From: Hanleya hanleyi
Taxonomy: Eukaryota; Mollusca; Polyplacophora; Lepidopleurida; Hanleyidae
Direction: 5' to 3'
NCBI GenBank assembly: GCA_036873755.1
Contig: JAVTVY010020293.1
Location: 1-64,000 of the forward strand
DNA length: 64,000 bases
Shown one piece after another: positions 11,141-21,969 of this stretch (positions are counted from its first letter, which is position 1; each line of letters starts with the position of its first letter). A program made the translations under genes and the position numbers. Below the pieces are notes generated by a model. The model ran no database searches. It saw nothing but the letters and a program-made list of their open reading frames with translations, and had not been told where the DNA came from.

Positions 11141-11272
11141 GATCTTCTCCATGCACACGTCTCGGAACCCAACGTATCCATCAAAGCCTACTGCATCAGG
11201 ACAGCCTCTCGCTAGTATCGGTTTTGAACAAGAAGGAAGACCTACACGGATTACTGAAGATATCATAATACG
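11141..11272 (+). CDS. YqaJ-type gene, exon 4
   Basis: The acceptor CAATTTACAG ends at 11140 and the donor is TAATACG|GTATTT. The incoming phase-2 CG plus the first G give Arg, so the protein continues RCNPNK-RIFSMHTSRNPTYP and then through GFEQEGRPTRITEDIIIR, open for 43 codons. The outgoing phase is again 2, with CG completed by G from exon 5. Both joints keep frame and make chemically sensible sequence, which supports the model well for so short an exon. Confidence 0.65.
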
Positions 11273-11514
11273 GTATTTATAAGTATTCGTTCGTGTTAAA
11301 AAATAAAGACAACGACGCATACGTATTTTCTGAATATTTTACTAAAAAGTGCTATTCTCCACCATGGAGCCCTAAACAAATGGCATATAAGGTTATAATC
11401 CTGGTAAAGTTTCTTAAATATTTCACAGATAAATCGAAATCAAATGATACTGCTGAAGTGGCAACCTGGGCACCATCAAGTCATTTACATTAAACGCTTT
11501 GTCTTTTTCTATAG

Positions 11515-11686
11515 GGATCACTTCTTTGACACAGCCGAAAGAAAACGTACAAAGGGTCGTTCTGAAAAAGGAGATGTGTCTGGCCCAGATGCTCCGAGCC
11601 GGGGAGTGCACCGAGTCAGGCAACACCACAAGAGAGACGAATCAGAAATTCTCCCCACGACACGACTTGGTATCGAGTTGAACTAG
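11515..11686 (+). CDS. YqaJ-type gene, final coding exon
   Basis: The acceptor TTTTTCTATAG ends at 11514. The first base completes CGG, and the frame reads DHFFDTAERKRTKG, then GVHRVRQHHKRDESEILP, ending GIELN-TAG at 11684-11686. The basic, histidine-rich tail (RQHHKRDES) resembles, from memory, the C-termini of invertebrate relatives of this protein. All exons together sum to 1488 codons if one base is re-read at the 7429 junction and the TGA and TAG are counted as sense. Confidence 0.65.
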
Positions 11687-13181
11687 CAAAACTAGAACTC
11701 GAGTTTCAGCTTCGACGCATACAGTGCTAATTGTGACAAATCATAATTGTTACCCGGTCTTTAATCAATTACGTACAAGTTGCAATTATTGGAATACGAA
11801 TCCAAGATAATACAATATCTTGAAACTTACTGAAGTGGTATACATTTGAATAATTCCCATATCACTGGCATATATTTGATATTTTATAGAAATGTAAAAC
11901 AGAAAATATAGCATAAATTACAAAAGCTGAAATAAATGATGATCCAGCTGAGATCCGTACATTTAATTATTATAATATGTGAACATCACGTAATGGACAC
12001 ACGGTCTTAATTACTGAACTGATATTGGATCATTCCCATATCACCTGCAAATATATGTGTATATAAGTATAGAATGTACTTTCATTACTTGGAATATATA
12101 TAGCACAACGTACTTGACTAGATGTACATTTATACCACCAAAAACAGAAAAATATATTCAATATAAATCTCTTTAAAACTCTGCCATTCTATTTAAACCA
12201 CAAAAAATGTAAAACAGATAATATAGTACATACTGATGCTCCATCTGAGATCTGTACATTTAATTATGATAATATGTGAAAGTCATAATGGTCACACGGT
12301 CTTTAATAAATTATGTTAACCTGATTAAAACCAGATCTAAACTAAGCTGCGTATATCCTATATAAGGAACGTATTCAGAGCTGGTATTAATCAAGCTGTA
12401 AATTAAGTATACGGCTGGTATGATAATTTCAATTGTAACTAAACATTGTTCTTAAAAATCTCTGATCATATATCGTGGCATTAGTTCAAGCTAATAATAT
12501 TTCCATTGTACTCGCATCCCCGCCATGCACCTGTATATGGGACATGTGTATAGGATGAGAAATAATGGCTGTGGTAATATACGCACAAACTCTTGTGCAA
12601 TATCACAAGGTACTTAAGTTAATCCCGAAAAGTAGCAAAAATATCACCAATAGGTCTAACAAAGGTTTTAATAAAGATCAAACCGGAAAGGCTTAATATG
12701 GAAAACGTACCCGGTATGTCCCCTCGTTAAGTATATATACATACGGCGACATTTCCTAGGACCACTATGCATATTTGAAATAAACCGGATTAAATTAAAA
12801 ATACAGATAAATAAATGAGACCATCTAAAACCCAATCAGGTTTATGCTTCACTTTCAGCTTGATGTTTTGCTCTCAGGGACGAATGACGGCACACATGTT
12901 AAATGTTTCCCCGCCTCGAAAATCTCCATGCAGGGAGAAATAAATAAAAATGTGAAATAAACGCTCTGAATTACGTTGAGCCAAGACTGAAAGATATTAT
13001 GTTACACTCGGTACCTGTAACAAAACCATTCAATGGGATAAAATGAACTGCATGAAAATCAACTGATATGCAAGTTTTCGATAATAGGGAAAGTCGGTCA
13101 TTAATATTTATGCATAGATTGTACATACCAATTACGTTAACATTTGTATAGATTGCATCCTGAGATTCTGTAGGCAATATT
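11687..13181. other. AT-rich sequence with an internal direct repeat and a polyadenylation signal
   Basis: AATAAA at 11931-11936 is a candidate poly(A) signal for the YqaJ-type gene. A direct repeat joins about 11942-12008 and 12237-12302 (shared words GTACATTTAATTAT, ATAATATGTGAA, CACACGGTCTT). No gene is seen. Confidence 0.5.
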
Positions 13182-13536
13182 TACGCTCGCAGGTCGCAAA
13201 CAGACCTGTTCCGCCGGCATTTACCGCAATGTTCCGCTCTCTTCAAGTAGGAAATTTGCGCCATTCTTATCTGCCGATGTAAAATACAGAACCCTTTGAC
13301 AAGCCCTGGTAAAAAAATTTAACCGAAAAATCGGCCTTTACTGTCTGATTTCAAGACTACGAAATAGTCTCGAACAAAGATGTGAGATTTAGAGGTGGTT
13401 TACTTGTTTGTAGGGCTACCCAAATGGTTCTAAAGTTTACATCGGTGAATAAAGATGATGTTTAGCACATCAGAAGAGAGCGGAACATTGCGGTAAACGC
13501 CGGCGGAGATAGATCTCTTTGCGACCTGCGGGCGTA
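13182..13536. repeat. MITE-like inverted repeat, ~65-bp arms
   Basis: The left arm (about 13184-13250) and right arm (about 13470-13535) share, in inverse orientation, CGCAGGTCGCAAA, CGCCGGC and ACCGCAATGTTCCGCTCTCTTC. The spacer of ~220 bp is non-coding. It lies just beyond the 3' end of the zinc-finger gene. Confidence 0.75.
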
Positions 13537-13611
13537 TTTGTTGGCTGCATTCGAGATGCTATGTTAAACTTAGCAACGTGTGAAACAAACAAGTCCTACT
13601 GATTATGTTTC

Positions 13612-13937
13612 TTATTGGTGTGCATGTGTTCTTAAGGAATGTGCTGCTTGGTAAACTTTTCCACAAAGATGGCACTGGTACTTTTCTGGACGAGTGTGCG
13701 TCTTCTCGTACTCCTTCAAATACTTTTTTTGTGGCATATTGCTTTTTACACACAAAACACTCGAATGACATGCTCTTATCAGAACAGCGCATTGTGTGTC
13801 TCTTCAGATCTGATGCAAGTGTAAATGACTTTTCACAAGATTCACACTTGTGCCGCTTCACATTTAGGTGGCGTGCCATATGTGCATTGAAGTTGGCTCG
13901 GTAGGGGAAGCCTCTGTTGCACATATGACAAGTAAAG
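13612..13937 (-). CDS. C2H2 zinc-finger gene A, last exon (four fingers, 1-nt frameshift)
   Basis: On the minus strand the acceptor TTTTTGTTTCAG precedes 13937, and the first C completes AGC from the upstream exon. Fingers read FTCHMCNRGFPY...H, HKCESCEKSFTL...C, FECFVCKKQYATKK, then the frame breaks at a run of seven A (about 13723-13729). With one A fewer it continues YLKEYEKTHTRPEKY and a further finger (QCHLCGKVYQ...H), ending TAA at 13612-13614. As sequenced, the protein would end in an unrelated tail. With the run corrected, the three exons total 248 codons including the stop. A homopolymer error, a polymorphism or early decay all fit. Role: probably DNA binding. Confidence 0.75.
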
Positions 13938-14119
13938 CTGAAACAAAAACATTATAACTGATCGATATTATTTATTCAATTATATGGATAAAAATAGGCT
14001 TTTTCTATTCCAACAATAAATACAATTATTATTATTACGACATGTGTTTTCTCATTTTATAAACGCCAAATTGTCTGACTACTGATGAGATAAACTCAAC
14101 CATTTCAACAGAAGACATG

Positions 14120-14905
14120 GATGGGATGTTTCTTTGTTTATAGAGTTGCTTGAATTTCTCATTAAAAATATCTATGTGAAATTTGGCAACACAATATATC
14201 AGCAGCATATAGGTATTCCAATGGGTACTAATTGTGCACCCCTGTTGGCTGACAGTTTTCTGGACAGTAATATTCCAGTGGGACCTGCATATGGCGTACA
14301 CATATCTCGCTTAGTAGCATTTGCTAGATCCTGTGTTAAATGTGACGATTTTAATCAACGTCACAAAACATTGTTACAGAAACTTATAAAACAGGGCTAT
14401 TCCACCAAGCGCCTCCACTCAAGTTTCTCAAATTTGGCGATACATATCGCATGCTGATAAAAAAATACGAACGTAGCGGGCAAGATCTATGGCGCTACGT
14501 TTCGTAACTTGTGTCTAATTCCGCTTAACCCGGGGCTAGGGGCCGTATGAACCCATGTACTTCAAGGTCCTCATGGTACTCATATGAACAGTCACAATCA
14601 AAGCGTGACTGAGATACATCATTCTTTAGATGACGACTTTACAACGAATATTATGGATTAAGAATACTGATCAGCGATACGGATTTGATATTTTTGGAAC
14701 ATCATGATGTCTTGCCGGCATCATTGAAAACTGTTGACCGCTTCTCTCTTGCAGGAAACAAGCCTATGTTTATGTATACTATGATTGTCTTTTTAAATTT
14801 GGTGCTAATACTGTTATATGGAATATGGAATAGGTCTTTGGATTATGGACGCGGATATTCTCTAATGGACGACGGCTGAATTATGGATGACGGATTAGAC
14901 GCTTG
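14120..14905 (+). mobile_element. Penelope-like retroelement fragment (reverse-transcriptase piece plus 3' tail)
   Basis: The frame at 14134-14457 reads KFGNTIYQQHIGIPMGTNC and PLLADSF, then jumps by an internal deletion to SNIPVGPAYG and SRLVAFARSCVKCDDFNQR. The G-I-P-M-G-T-N-C-A-P-L motif is typical of Penelope-like reverse transcriptases. The catalytic Y-x-DD region is missing. After the ORF comes a 3' tail with the structured hairpin at 14589-14611 and a tract ending near GACGGATTAGACGC. It lies antisense in an intron of zinc-finger gene A. Confidence 0.75.
14589..14611 (+). ncRNA. Structured tail motif, copy A (CAGTCAC...GTGACTG)
   Basis: A 7-bp stem around AATCAAAGC is followed by AGATAC. 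An upstream helix pairs GTATGA (14545-14550) with TCATAT (14580-14585). Other copies keep both helices with compensatory changes. It belongs to the 3' tail of the Penelope-like fragment. Confidence 0.6.
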
Positions 14906-14946
14906 TAATGGCTATCAAAACAAAAACACAATAAACCGAATAGTAC

Positions 14947-15351
14947 CTGAAACTTCCCCCATGGCTCTGGGCGTGCTTCGTCAGGCCGTACTTCGAACGG
15001 AAGTACTTGAGGCATACCTCACATTGATGTAATTGCCCATGCGTGTTGGAAATGTGGCGATTTAGACTGTATGCCCCCTTGAAACGTTTGTCACAAAAGC
15101 TACACGGTAATTCTTCCCCATTGTGAGAAGATACTTCATGGCGATCTTTAGTATCGACCCTCGCAAACTTCTTTCCACACGACCCACATTCGTGTGGTTC
15201 CGTGTTTTTCTTGACCGGAGTGCTGGTCATGCCCAACTCCGTGTTCCATTCAGCTGACACAGTCGGGCCGACACTGACATTCATGCCGACGGAAAGCTCC
15301 TCGTCAACATCCATGGTTGTGTCCAGATGGGCCACGCCAGATATATCCAAA
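14947..15351 (-). CDS. C2H2 zinc-finger gene A, middle exon (three fingers)
   Basis: On the minus strand the acceptor TATTGCATGTAG precedes 15351 and the donor is TTTCAG|GTACTA at 14947. The first T completes AGT from exon 1, giving MEND-SLDISGVAHLD. An acidic N-terminal region (TTMDVDEELSVG) leads to fingers HECGSCGKKFARV...H, LPCSFCDKRFKGA...H and HQCEVCLKYFRSK...H. The phase-2 end joins the last exon as SHGGSFSFTCHMC, exactly finger-linker-finger. Classic C2H2 arrays bind DNA; target and role are unknown. Confidence 0.8.
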
Positions 15352-15529
15352 CTACATGCAATAAAACAAGACAAAATCAAATTTCTGTTATGAAATCCCA
15401 CATTCAACATGAAATGGACAAGAGTATTATTTCAAAAGAAATTTTACTCTTCCTCTTAAGCGATAAAACTAGCTAGAATTAATTAATTGTAAGTGCATTC
15501 ATATAGCAATATGAGTTCAGCTACACGTT

Positions 15530-16038
15530 GGCAGTGAGCGAATATTTAATACACTCGTGTATGGCCGGATAACCACACGCATATGGACGTTTGCGGATGT
15601 TTGTGCAATACGCGCTTTTTGGCCTTTACTTCATATCAACAGATATTGCAATGCAAAATATCTTCATAATACTCGAAATTAAGCTTCATGTGATGTTTCA
15701 AATAACTCAGCCAATCACTTTGACAATGTTTTCATCACTCGATATGACGGCTGAAAACTTACCCCGGGGTTAGCTGCAAGTTTGTGTGGCTTCGTTACAA
15801 ACATCCAGACCACTTTAAAAGCAGGTTTAATGTTTCAATCCTTCCTTAATATCTTAGTTACTTGATAGGCTATACAAAACTCATCTTACCTGTCGTTTTC
15901 CATGATATGGAATTCAATAATCCCAACTGGGTGTGTTCAAACGGCCAGACTAATGCAGATTTTGGTACTAGTGTGGCCGTTTATCCGCACGTGTCTGGAA
16001 AATGGTGCGTTCCATCGACGTGTATGGGAAATCTCTTA
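15530..16038 (-). repeat. Promoter/first-exon module, copy 2 (inverted relative to 4519-5025)
   Basis: This is the reverse complement of the block before the YqaJ-type gene. The stretch around the ATG and donor is identical in the two copies, with more differences toward the ends. In this orientation it leads into zinc-finger gene A. Confidence 0.8.
15890..15903 (-). CDS. C2H2 zinc-finger gene A, proposed first coding exon (MEND)
   Basis: On the minus strand ATG GAA AAC GAC AG runs 15903-15890, followed by the donor GTAAGATG. Phase 2 plus the T at 15351 gives Ser, entering the acidic N-terminus of the zinc-finger exon. Without this exon the 15351 exon has no upstream start within its own frame apart from an internal Met (TTMDV). 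The support is phase and consensus only. Confidence 0.45.
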
Positions 16039-16059
16039 CCCACCGTGAACAAATATCAG

Positions 16060-16297
16060 CATTCCTGTGACACAACTAACCTCATTTAGGATGCTACAGG
16101 TGTTTAGATTACCTTTATCCAAGAGATTTCCCGAAACAGTCAACGATAGGTTAGAAAATAATTGTTTTGCAGAACTATGACCCTCGACAGAGAAAACTGC
16201 ATTTGCCGCCATACTGTTTGTGGCGCGTCGTAAAATGACATGCCGTTTCCGCAACCTGTAACCATCTCGGTCATCTATACGCGGTAAGACTGACCCT
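16060..16297. other. Intergenic sequence, no gene accepted
   Basis: A minus-strand open frame (16036-16368) crosses from unique sequence into the repeat at 16298 and mixes the two. I do not treat it as a gene. Confidence 0.4.
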
Positions 16298-16700
16298 GGG
16301 ATCGTGTGTATCCATTTACAGCCTACTTTCGGCAAGTGCGAGAGGGAATTTCCAGAAATCAATACCACGTGACTTCGTCAGCCAATCAGCTAAAGTCTAC
16401 CGACGTAACCCCAACGTAACTCGCCATTTTCGAATCATGTGATGCCCTACTTGTTGAAAATTACAGATCTACCACACCTCTTGGGTGATACGAAAGTTAT
16501 TCATACCTATATATTTTTGTAAGCCTAGCCTTTATCTGTTTCCGAAGTGGTTTGAAAACCTGTAATTTATCAGATTCCTCGAGTCTGTTCTCTGCCGGAT
16601 AAAGGCCGAACAGAATCCCGTAATATACCGGATATCGCTCCGCAATAATGGAGACTCACGATTCGCAAGCCATCTTATGGATGGCGAAGTGTATGCAAAT
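16298..16700 (-). pseudogene. Decayed inverted copy of the segment at 40743-41172
   Basis: In reverse complement this block matches the two-part candidate gene near 40.7-41.2 kb, including CGGAGCGATATCCGGT, CCGGATTCTG-like text and GGATACACACGA. Small indels, for example one extra base after TAGGCTG, break the frame kept at 41 kb. Homology ends at GGTTACAGGTTG. Confidence 0.6.
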
Positions 16701-16892
16701 GGCCGTTTCCGGACATTTTCCAGCTAAAAACGAAATCTCGGACTGTAAAGATATTATCAGCCGAAAATTTGGATTGTGCTGATTATATTTATGCAAACTT
16801 TAAAATTTTATTAAATTTGGCATTAAATAGCGCCATAAAACTTCAACTATTCGGGGAGCAGGAGTTCCCCATGATCTGAATTTGTGGTGCCG

Positions 16893-16985
16893 AAGGAAGC
16901 TTTCCTGTAGAGTCATATGATTGCTGTTTAGTCGCAAGACGTCAATTGTTCCTATCTCTTGCATATCGCTTCAATTTACAGACAT
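16893..16985 (+). repeat. Relative of the 43.4/43.9 kb duplicated repeat tail
   Basis: GGAAGCTTTCCTGTAG and GACGTC...TCTTGCATATCGCT match the 3' portions of the repeats at 43439-43794 and 43936-44270, with substitutions. Confidence 0.55.
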
Positions 16986-18374
16986 TTGTCTGGCAACAGA
17001 AGGCGATAACCAACTCATCTATTAATTGTTCGTAAAAGATTCTCGAGTAGCCAAGAACATTTCAGCAGATCCTGGATTCTGTTCATGATGAACAGGAAAA
17101 GCTGTTTATCAACAAGATGTGCCTATCTTCCAAGACGACGATCAGCCGAGACTGAATGTCCCCATTAACTCTGGTGACAGATGATTGCGATGAAGTTATT
17201 GGAGTATCCGCAATTCCTTGTGGAGATCTACATGTACCGACGAATCGAGATAATTTAAAAGTAGATCAGACAGTTTTTCACGCCGATCAGTCATGATCCC
17301 TGATAGCAAAGCAATTTGAGGAGAGCAATGCTTATTGAAAGTACCGTCACAATTCGTTTTGCATCCATCGTTCGAAATCATCTGATACGACCATGCAGAT
17401 ATTCTAAGAAGATCAACAGGAATTACCGTGGCAGAAAATCATCTACTGCAGCAACACCACCATCATGGCTAAAACCAGGGGTAACTCAAGGTTGGAATAT
17501 AGAGGAAATAATTTGATCTGCAATTATCACTCAAGATCTTTAATTTTGATCAGCAAAACCTCTTTGGCCATATGAAGGCTGTGCCATTTTGATCCGTTAG
17601 TATACACATTTGATCAGCAATTGCTGACCACTGACCCTTATTTCCAACCCTGGCAGCTCGATCATAGAAACCCTGTTACACATGGGAATGACTCATGTTC
17701 ATGGGATATACGGTTGAATTTTTCAGCCAGTGAGCAAAAGCAACATCCTGACCAATCAGATCACTTGTTTACGGCTACCATGGCCCTTCAAATTCGAGAA
17801 CACCACATTTGCTTGGCTTGTGGGATACCCGATCGCAGATGAACAGGAACATTTTCAAGAAACCATGAACATCAATAAATATAGAGGAAAGAGTTAGAAA
17901 AAAATCGATTCGAAAAAAAAAAGATACCCATTCATCTACCATCAAACATCCCACAAAGCCAGGCAACTGTAGAAAACACTGAAACTTTAAAGGCGGTCCG
18001 CTATGTCTGTATTCGACCTCACACACCCATTGAAGGACTCGGGAATTTGATGAAATGACGCATGAATTTCCATCAAATGTCATTGGTCTTCTCATTGATA
18101 TTTTTTTGTTATGCATGCTTGGTTGAAATATTTTACACTAGGTATCAGCGAATATTTCAGCACAAGTAACGTGTTTTTTAGTTTTTCTAGGTCAAGAGGT
18201 CACGTGACTGAAAGGACCATTGAAATTGGGCGGAACGCGGTCTGCTATGCAAGATGGCCAAACCTATCCAAAAGTAGCTCTTGAAAGCATCTCATTACAA
18301 TCTATATGTGGTATTTTTGGCGAAGTGCATCTAGTTTCTGTATCAGTTAGGTTTGGTTCGAATTAAAAGCGTTT
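16986..18374. other. Intergenic sequence, no gene seen
   Basis: The longest frames are about 113 codons (minus strand, 17775-18116) and lack family features or splice context. Confidence 0.45.
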
Positions 18375-18735
18375 GGTCGGTCATTCATAATTCAGCCGTT
18401 GTCCATTAGAGAATATCCGCGTCCATAATCCAAAGACCTATTCCATATTCCATACAACAGCATTAGCACCAAATTCAAAAAGACAATCATAGTATACATA
18501 AACATATGCTTGTTTCCTGCAAGAGAGAAGCGGTCAACAGTTTTCAATGACGCCGGCAAGACATCATGATGTTCCAAAATATCAAATCCGTATCGCTGAT
18601 CAGTATTCCTAATCCATAATATTCGTTGTGAAGTCGTCATCTAAAGAATGATGTATCTCAGCCACGCTTTGATTGTGGCTGTTCATATGAGTACCATGAG
18701 GATCTTGAAGTACATGGGTTCATATGTTCTCGAAT
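18375..18735 (-). mobile_element. Penelope-like 3' tail copy
   Basis: This is the reverse complement of the tail at 14545-14900: shared blocks around GGACGCGGATATTCTC, CATCATGATGTCTTGCC and CATGTACTTCAAG. Its hairpin (18659-18681) reads CAGCCAC...GTGGCTG, a compensated version of copy A. Confidence 0.75.
18659..18681 (-). ncRNA. Structured tail motif, copy B (CAGCCAC...GTGGCTG)
   Basis: It has the same loop AATCAAAGC as copy A. One stem pair is changed on both sides (T-A in copy A, C-G here), which supports selection on the helix at some time. Confidence 0.6.
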
Positions 18736-19278
18736 ACATGCCTATACTGTGTTTATATCTTTATTGTAGTAGTTTATGTACACCTGTCTAAACTCTGTTA
18801 ATGACAATGTTAAAACTGTGTATATACACCCTGTTTTCTTAACTACTTGCTTTAGTCAAATCCTGATGATGGAATAAGTACATTCCGAAAACTCGATAAT
18901 ACAAGTAATCAGGAGGGACCTGTATTGTTGGAAGCGGTTAGATTTTTAGGCCTAATGTTGCAAATTCCTGATTTTATGTACATAATATATTAATCATGTA
19001 GCCTTGGCTAAATAATTTTCAGACAAACAAAGCTTACGTAAGTGGGAGTTTCAGGAGCACTTTTGTCATTCGTCATAAATCCGGTGTTAAAATGATAAAT
19101 TCAGATACTCTAGGGAAATTGACAGAATATTCCCAAATTTTACATGAATACACTCTGGGAATATATACGAATTCTTTTTGGAAAAAATACTGCGTAAACT
19201 AGCAACCTCGTAGAATGATCGTTTAGTTTCGCTACGTATTTCTCTTATGCGATTACTCTTACCGATTTTTGAAATGAT

Positions 19279-19874
19279 ATTTGACAAGGAAATGGCACGA
19301 TAAGGCGAGATTTTGTCCTATACATGGTGCGGTTGAAATCGAAAAAATAAATTTCCTAATAACATTTGTGTTTGTTTTTATGTAACGACGAGAGAAAATA
19401 CAAGTACACAATATATAAAAGTTCCAGCTCGATTGCATTATAATTATAGTTATGACATGAAATTGCAATCCGAAGCATGTGCTGTTTCGTTACAACAGGG
19501 TCTAAATCGAGTCATTCAAACACACATTTCAACATGAAAGGTCCCTTGGACCAAAAACACCATTTAACCTGGTGATGTGCGGTGGCATTATATCTCCACG
19601 ACTGGAAATCGTTTTGGTCCAAGAAGTCCTTCGTCTCTAAATGTGTGTTCAAATCACTTGAATTATATCTTTTTTCACGAAATTGCACACGCTGCGGATT
19701 TCAATTTTATGTCATAACTACAATCAGAACGCAATCGAGCTAGAACTTTCAAATATTATGTACATATATTTTCTCGTTACATTAAAACAGGTATTTATAT
19801 CACATTTTATTTTTTTCGATTTCGATGGCAACACGTATAAGCCAAAATGCCTTATCGTATCATCTACTTTGTCT
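19279..19874. repeat. Long inverted repeat, ~270-bp arms
   Basis: The left arm (about 19279-19561) and right arm (about 19605-19874) share in inverse orientation CCTTATCGT, TTTCGATTTC, CGAGCT...GAA, and TTGGTCCAAGAAGTCC / GGTCCCTTGGACC. The arms have diverged by many substitutions and indels. Non-coding. Confidence 0.75.
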
Positions 19875-20348
19875 AGTCATTATTACAGCCATAAGGCTTC
19901 ATACAGTTACGTTTTGTATTTCAGAAGGAGACCAACACAATTGTGTCTTGATTCATTTGACTGGCTAAATTGTCTAAGATGGTACTTTAATGTCTGTTGA
20001 AATAAATTTATTCCGACGTGAATTTGATACATATTATACGGAAATAACACATTGTAACAAAATGTAAATTTTCAAAAAGTAAACATCTTGTGTATGGATA
20101 GCGAATACGTTCATACGAGCGCGATTTGTAACACTGTGATATCAGAACTGGCTACAGAATAGAGGAACTTTGGATACTAAACCGAGAACACTCAAATATA
20201 AATGTTCGAAGAGAATGTTAGAGGAGAACTCGTGAAAAAAAATCGGCTTATCTTCATGATTCTTGATCTCGCATTGCTTGGAATAGGAGCGGCTATGTGA
20301 ATAAAAGTGACACTTTACTTGTATTTTTAGTCTGTGTCAGCCTGTACC

Positions 20349-20894
20349 TAGCCACAACTGTTCCTATCAATAACCTTCGGATGATAGTCACACCTGGCGT
20401 TCATTCATCTCCTTGCGCTTTTACCCGTACCGTATAAAAGTTCATTTTTATGCTCCTTACCTGTTATTTTCGGGAAGCTAATTCCTTCTTTTCCACGCTT
20501 GTCGCTTTTATTAAAGTTTCCGGCGCTGGTGATCAGCTGTACAAGAGCCGTTTTCACATCGACCCTGACTTCCCCCATGTTACGGTAGACGCCATAGTGC
20601 GTGTATTTGGGCCACTACGCATGCGCAGTTCTGGGCAGTTGCACAATATGGCGTCTATCGTAACTCGGGGAAAGTCAGGGTCGATTTGAAAACGGCTCTT
20701 GTACAGCTGATCACCAGCTCCGGAAACTTTAATAAAAGCGACAAGCGTGGAAAAGAAGGAATTAGTTTCCCGAAAATAACAGGTAAGGAGCATAAAAATG
20801 AACTTTTATACGGTACGGGTAAAAGCGCAAGGAGATGAATGAACGCCAGGTGTGACTATCATCCGAAGGTTATTGATAGGAACAGTTGTGGCTA
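20349..20894. repeat. Near-perfect 546-bp palindrome with head-to-head start/donor signals
   Basis: Arms 20349-20596 and 20647-20894 (248 bp each) are reverse complements with few mismatches, around a 50-bp spacer. Each arm carries, reading outward, ATGGCGTCT at its inner end and the consensus splice donor ATAACAG|GTAAGGAG (donor GT at 20783-20784 on +, 20460-20459 on -). The short frames from ATGGCG end after 13 codons. The spacer holds ACGCATGCGCAG, matching the NRF1 core GCATGCGC. Confidence 0.85.
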
Positions 20895-21969
20895 GCCTGT
20901 ACCTTGAAATAAAGGAGAGTGTGAAGATAACACATCATATAATCTCAGTATTTTCCGTAATATTCCAATTTGGTTGAAGATTTTACATATTTTTAATGTG
21001 AAAGAATTCATTTCGTACGCTTCCCTTGATGGTGGGATAAATTTGACACATTATCATTCAGGCTTGGAGAAAAGTTAAAGTCTTTTCTTGGCGAATTCTG
21101 TAGCTGTCTCATATCCTGAAATGAAGCGATGTCGTATGACGTAGGCGCTATAAATACATGTCTCGTGCACGTCAGCAAGGGTGAGGAACGTTCTTAAGAC
21201 GAGAATATTAATAAAACGAAACAGAGGTAATACAAGTTGAAACAGTCGTGAACAATGTTGATGTTGAAAATGCTGATGCCGAAGATTAGTGAGTACTGAA
21301 ATGAAGGATTGCGTAAGTCTACCACAAAGAGAAAAGTGAACTTGCACTAGATACCAATACAAACAAGATACAAAGAACGTCAACGCTTGGAGGCAACTCC
21401 ACATCGTATCTTACACACGCTTCCCAGCAATATTTCAGCTGTATACCAACGAACCTTGGTCAGCGAAAAAGATACTAATTTCATTGGTGCCCATTGCCCA
21501 GAACCTACTTCACTTTGTGAGCAATGCAAATTCATTGAACATGAAGCAATCGATTGGCTACATTACCGATAAACCCACTGCCGTTGCGCCGACACAATTT
21601 CCGATTTTCACTGAATTGGATTCCAGTGGCAGCTTCTGGCATTTACCACTAGGCCCCGAAACGACTTTCAGTACACACAAGCCCAGTTTGAGTCGAACAT
21701 CTTCCTTTCGGAATGCGAAACGTTCTGTTAACATTTTTCAATCCGTTCTCGATGGGTTGAACTGAAGGATTTCGTAAGTCTTGTATAACCTAGAACCGGG
21801 ATGCAGTTTGAAATTGCAGCCCTCGTATTGCACTGTAAGTAAACTACATGTAGGCACTGAAAACATCGACATGAAGACGGAAGGATATATGTCTACCTTC
21901 ATGGGGTTTTAAGGAAACTACAGATAACCCCAAATGACATCTTATTTAGTCCTGTATCTCTAAAAAAAA
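20895..21969. other. Intergenic sequence, no gene accepted
   Basis: Frames of up to 109 codons on both strands (for example 21075-21404 minus, 21484-21765 plus) show no domain, and no splice signals support them. Confidence 0.4.

Noticed and set aside
13605..13904. Plus-strand frame opposite the zinc-finger exon
   Set aside because: Antisense shadow of the C2H2 exon, which has splice sites and finger motifs.
15862..16089. Conserved open frame (IGYTKLILPVVF...) present in both copies of the start module
   Set aside because: The DNA copies are nearly identical, so protein identity carries no information; the opposite strand has the better supported start and donor.
18867..18905. Hammerhead-ribozyme-like CTGATGA...stem...GAAA near a Penelope-like tail
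   Set aside because: The CTGATGA and GAAA boxes flank a good GGAAT/ATTCC stem, but one extra base sits at the junction, and no stem III with a proper cleavage triplet, or stem I, could be drawn.
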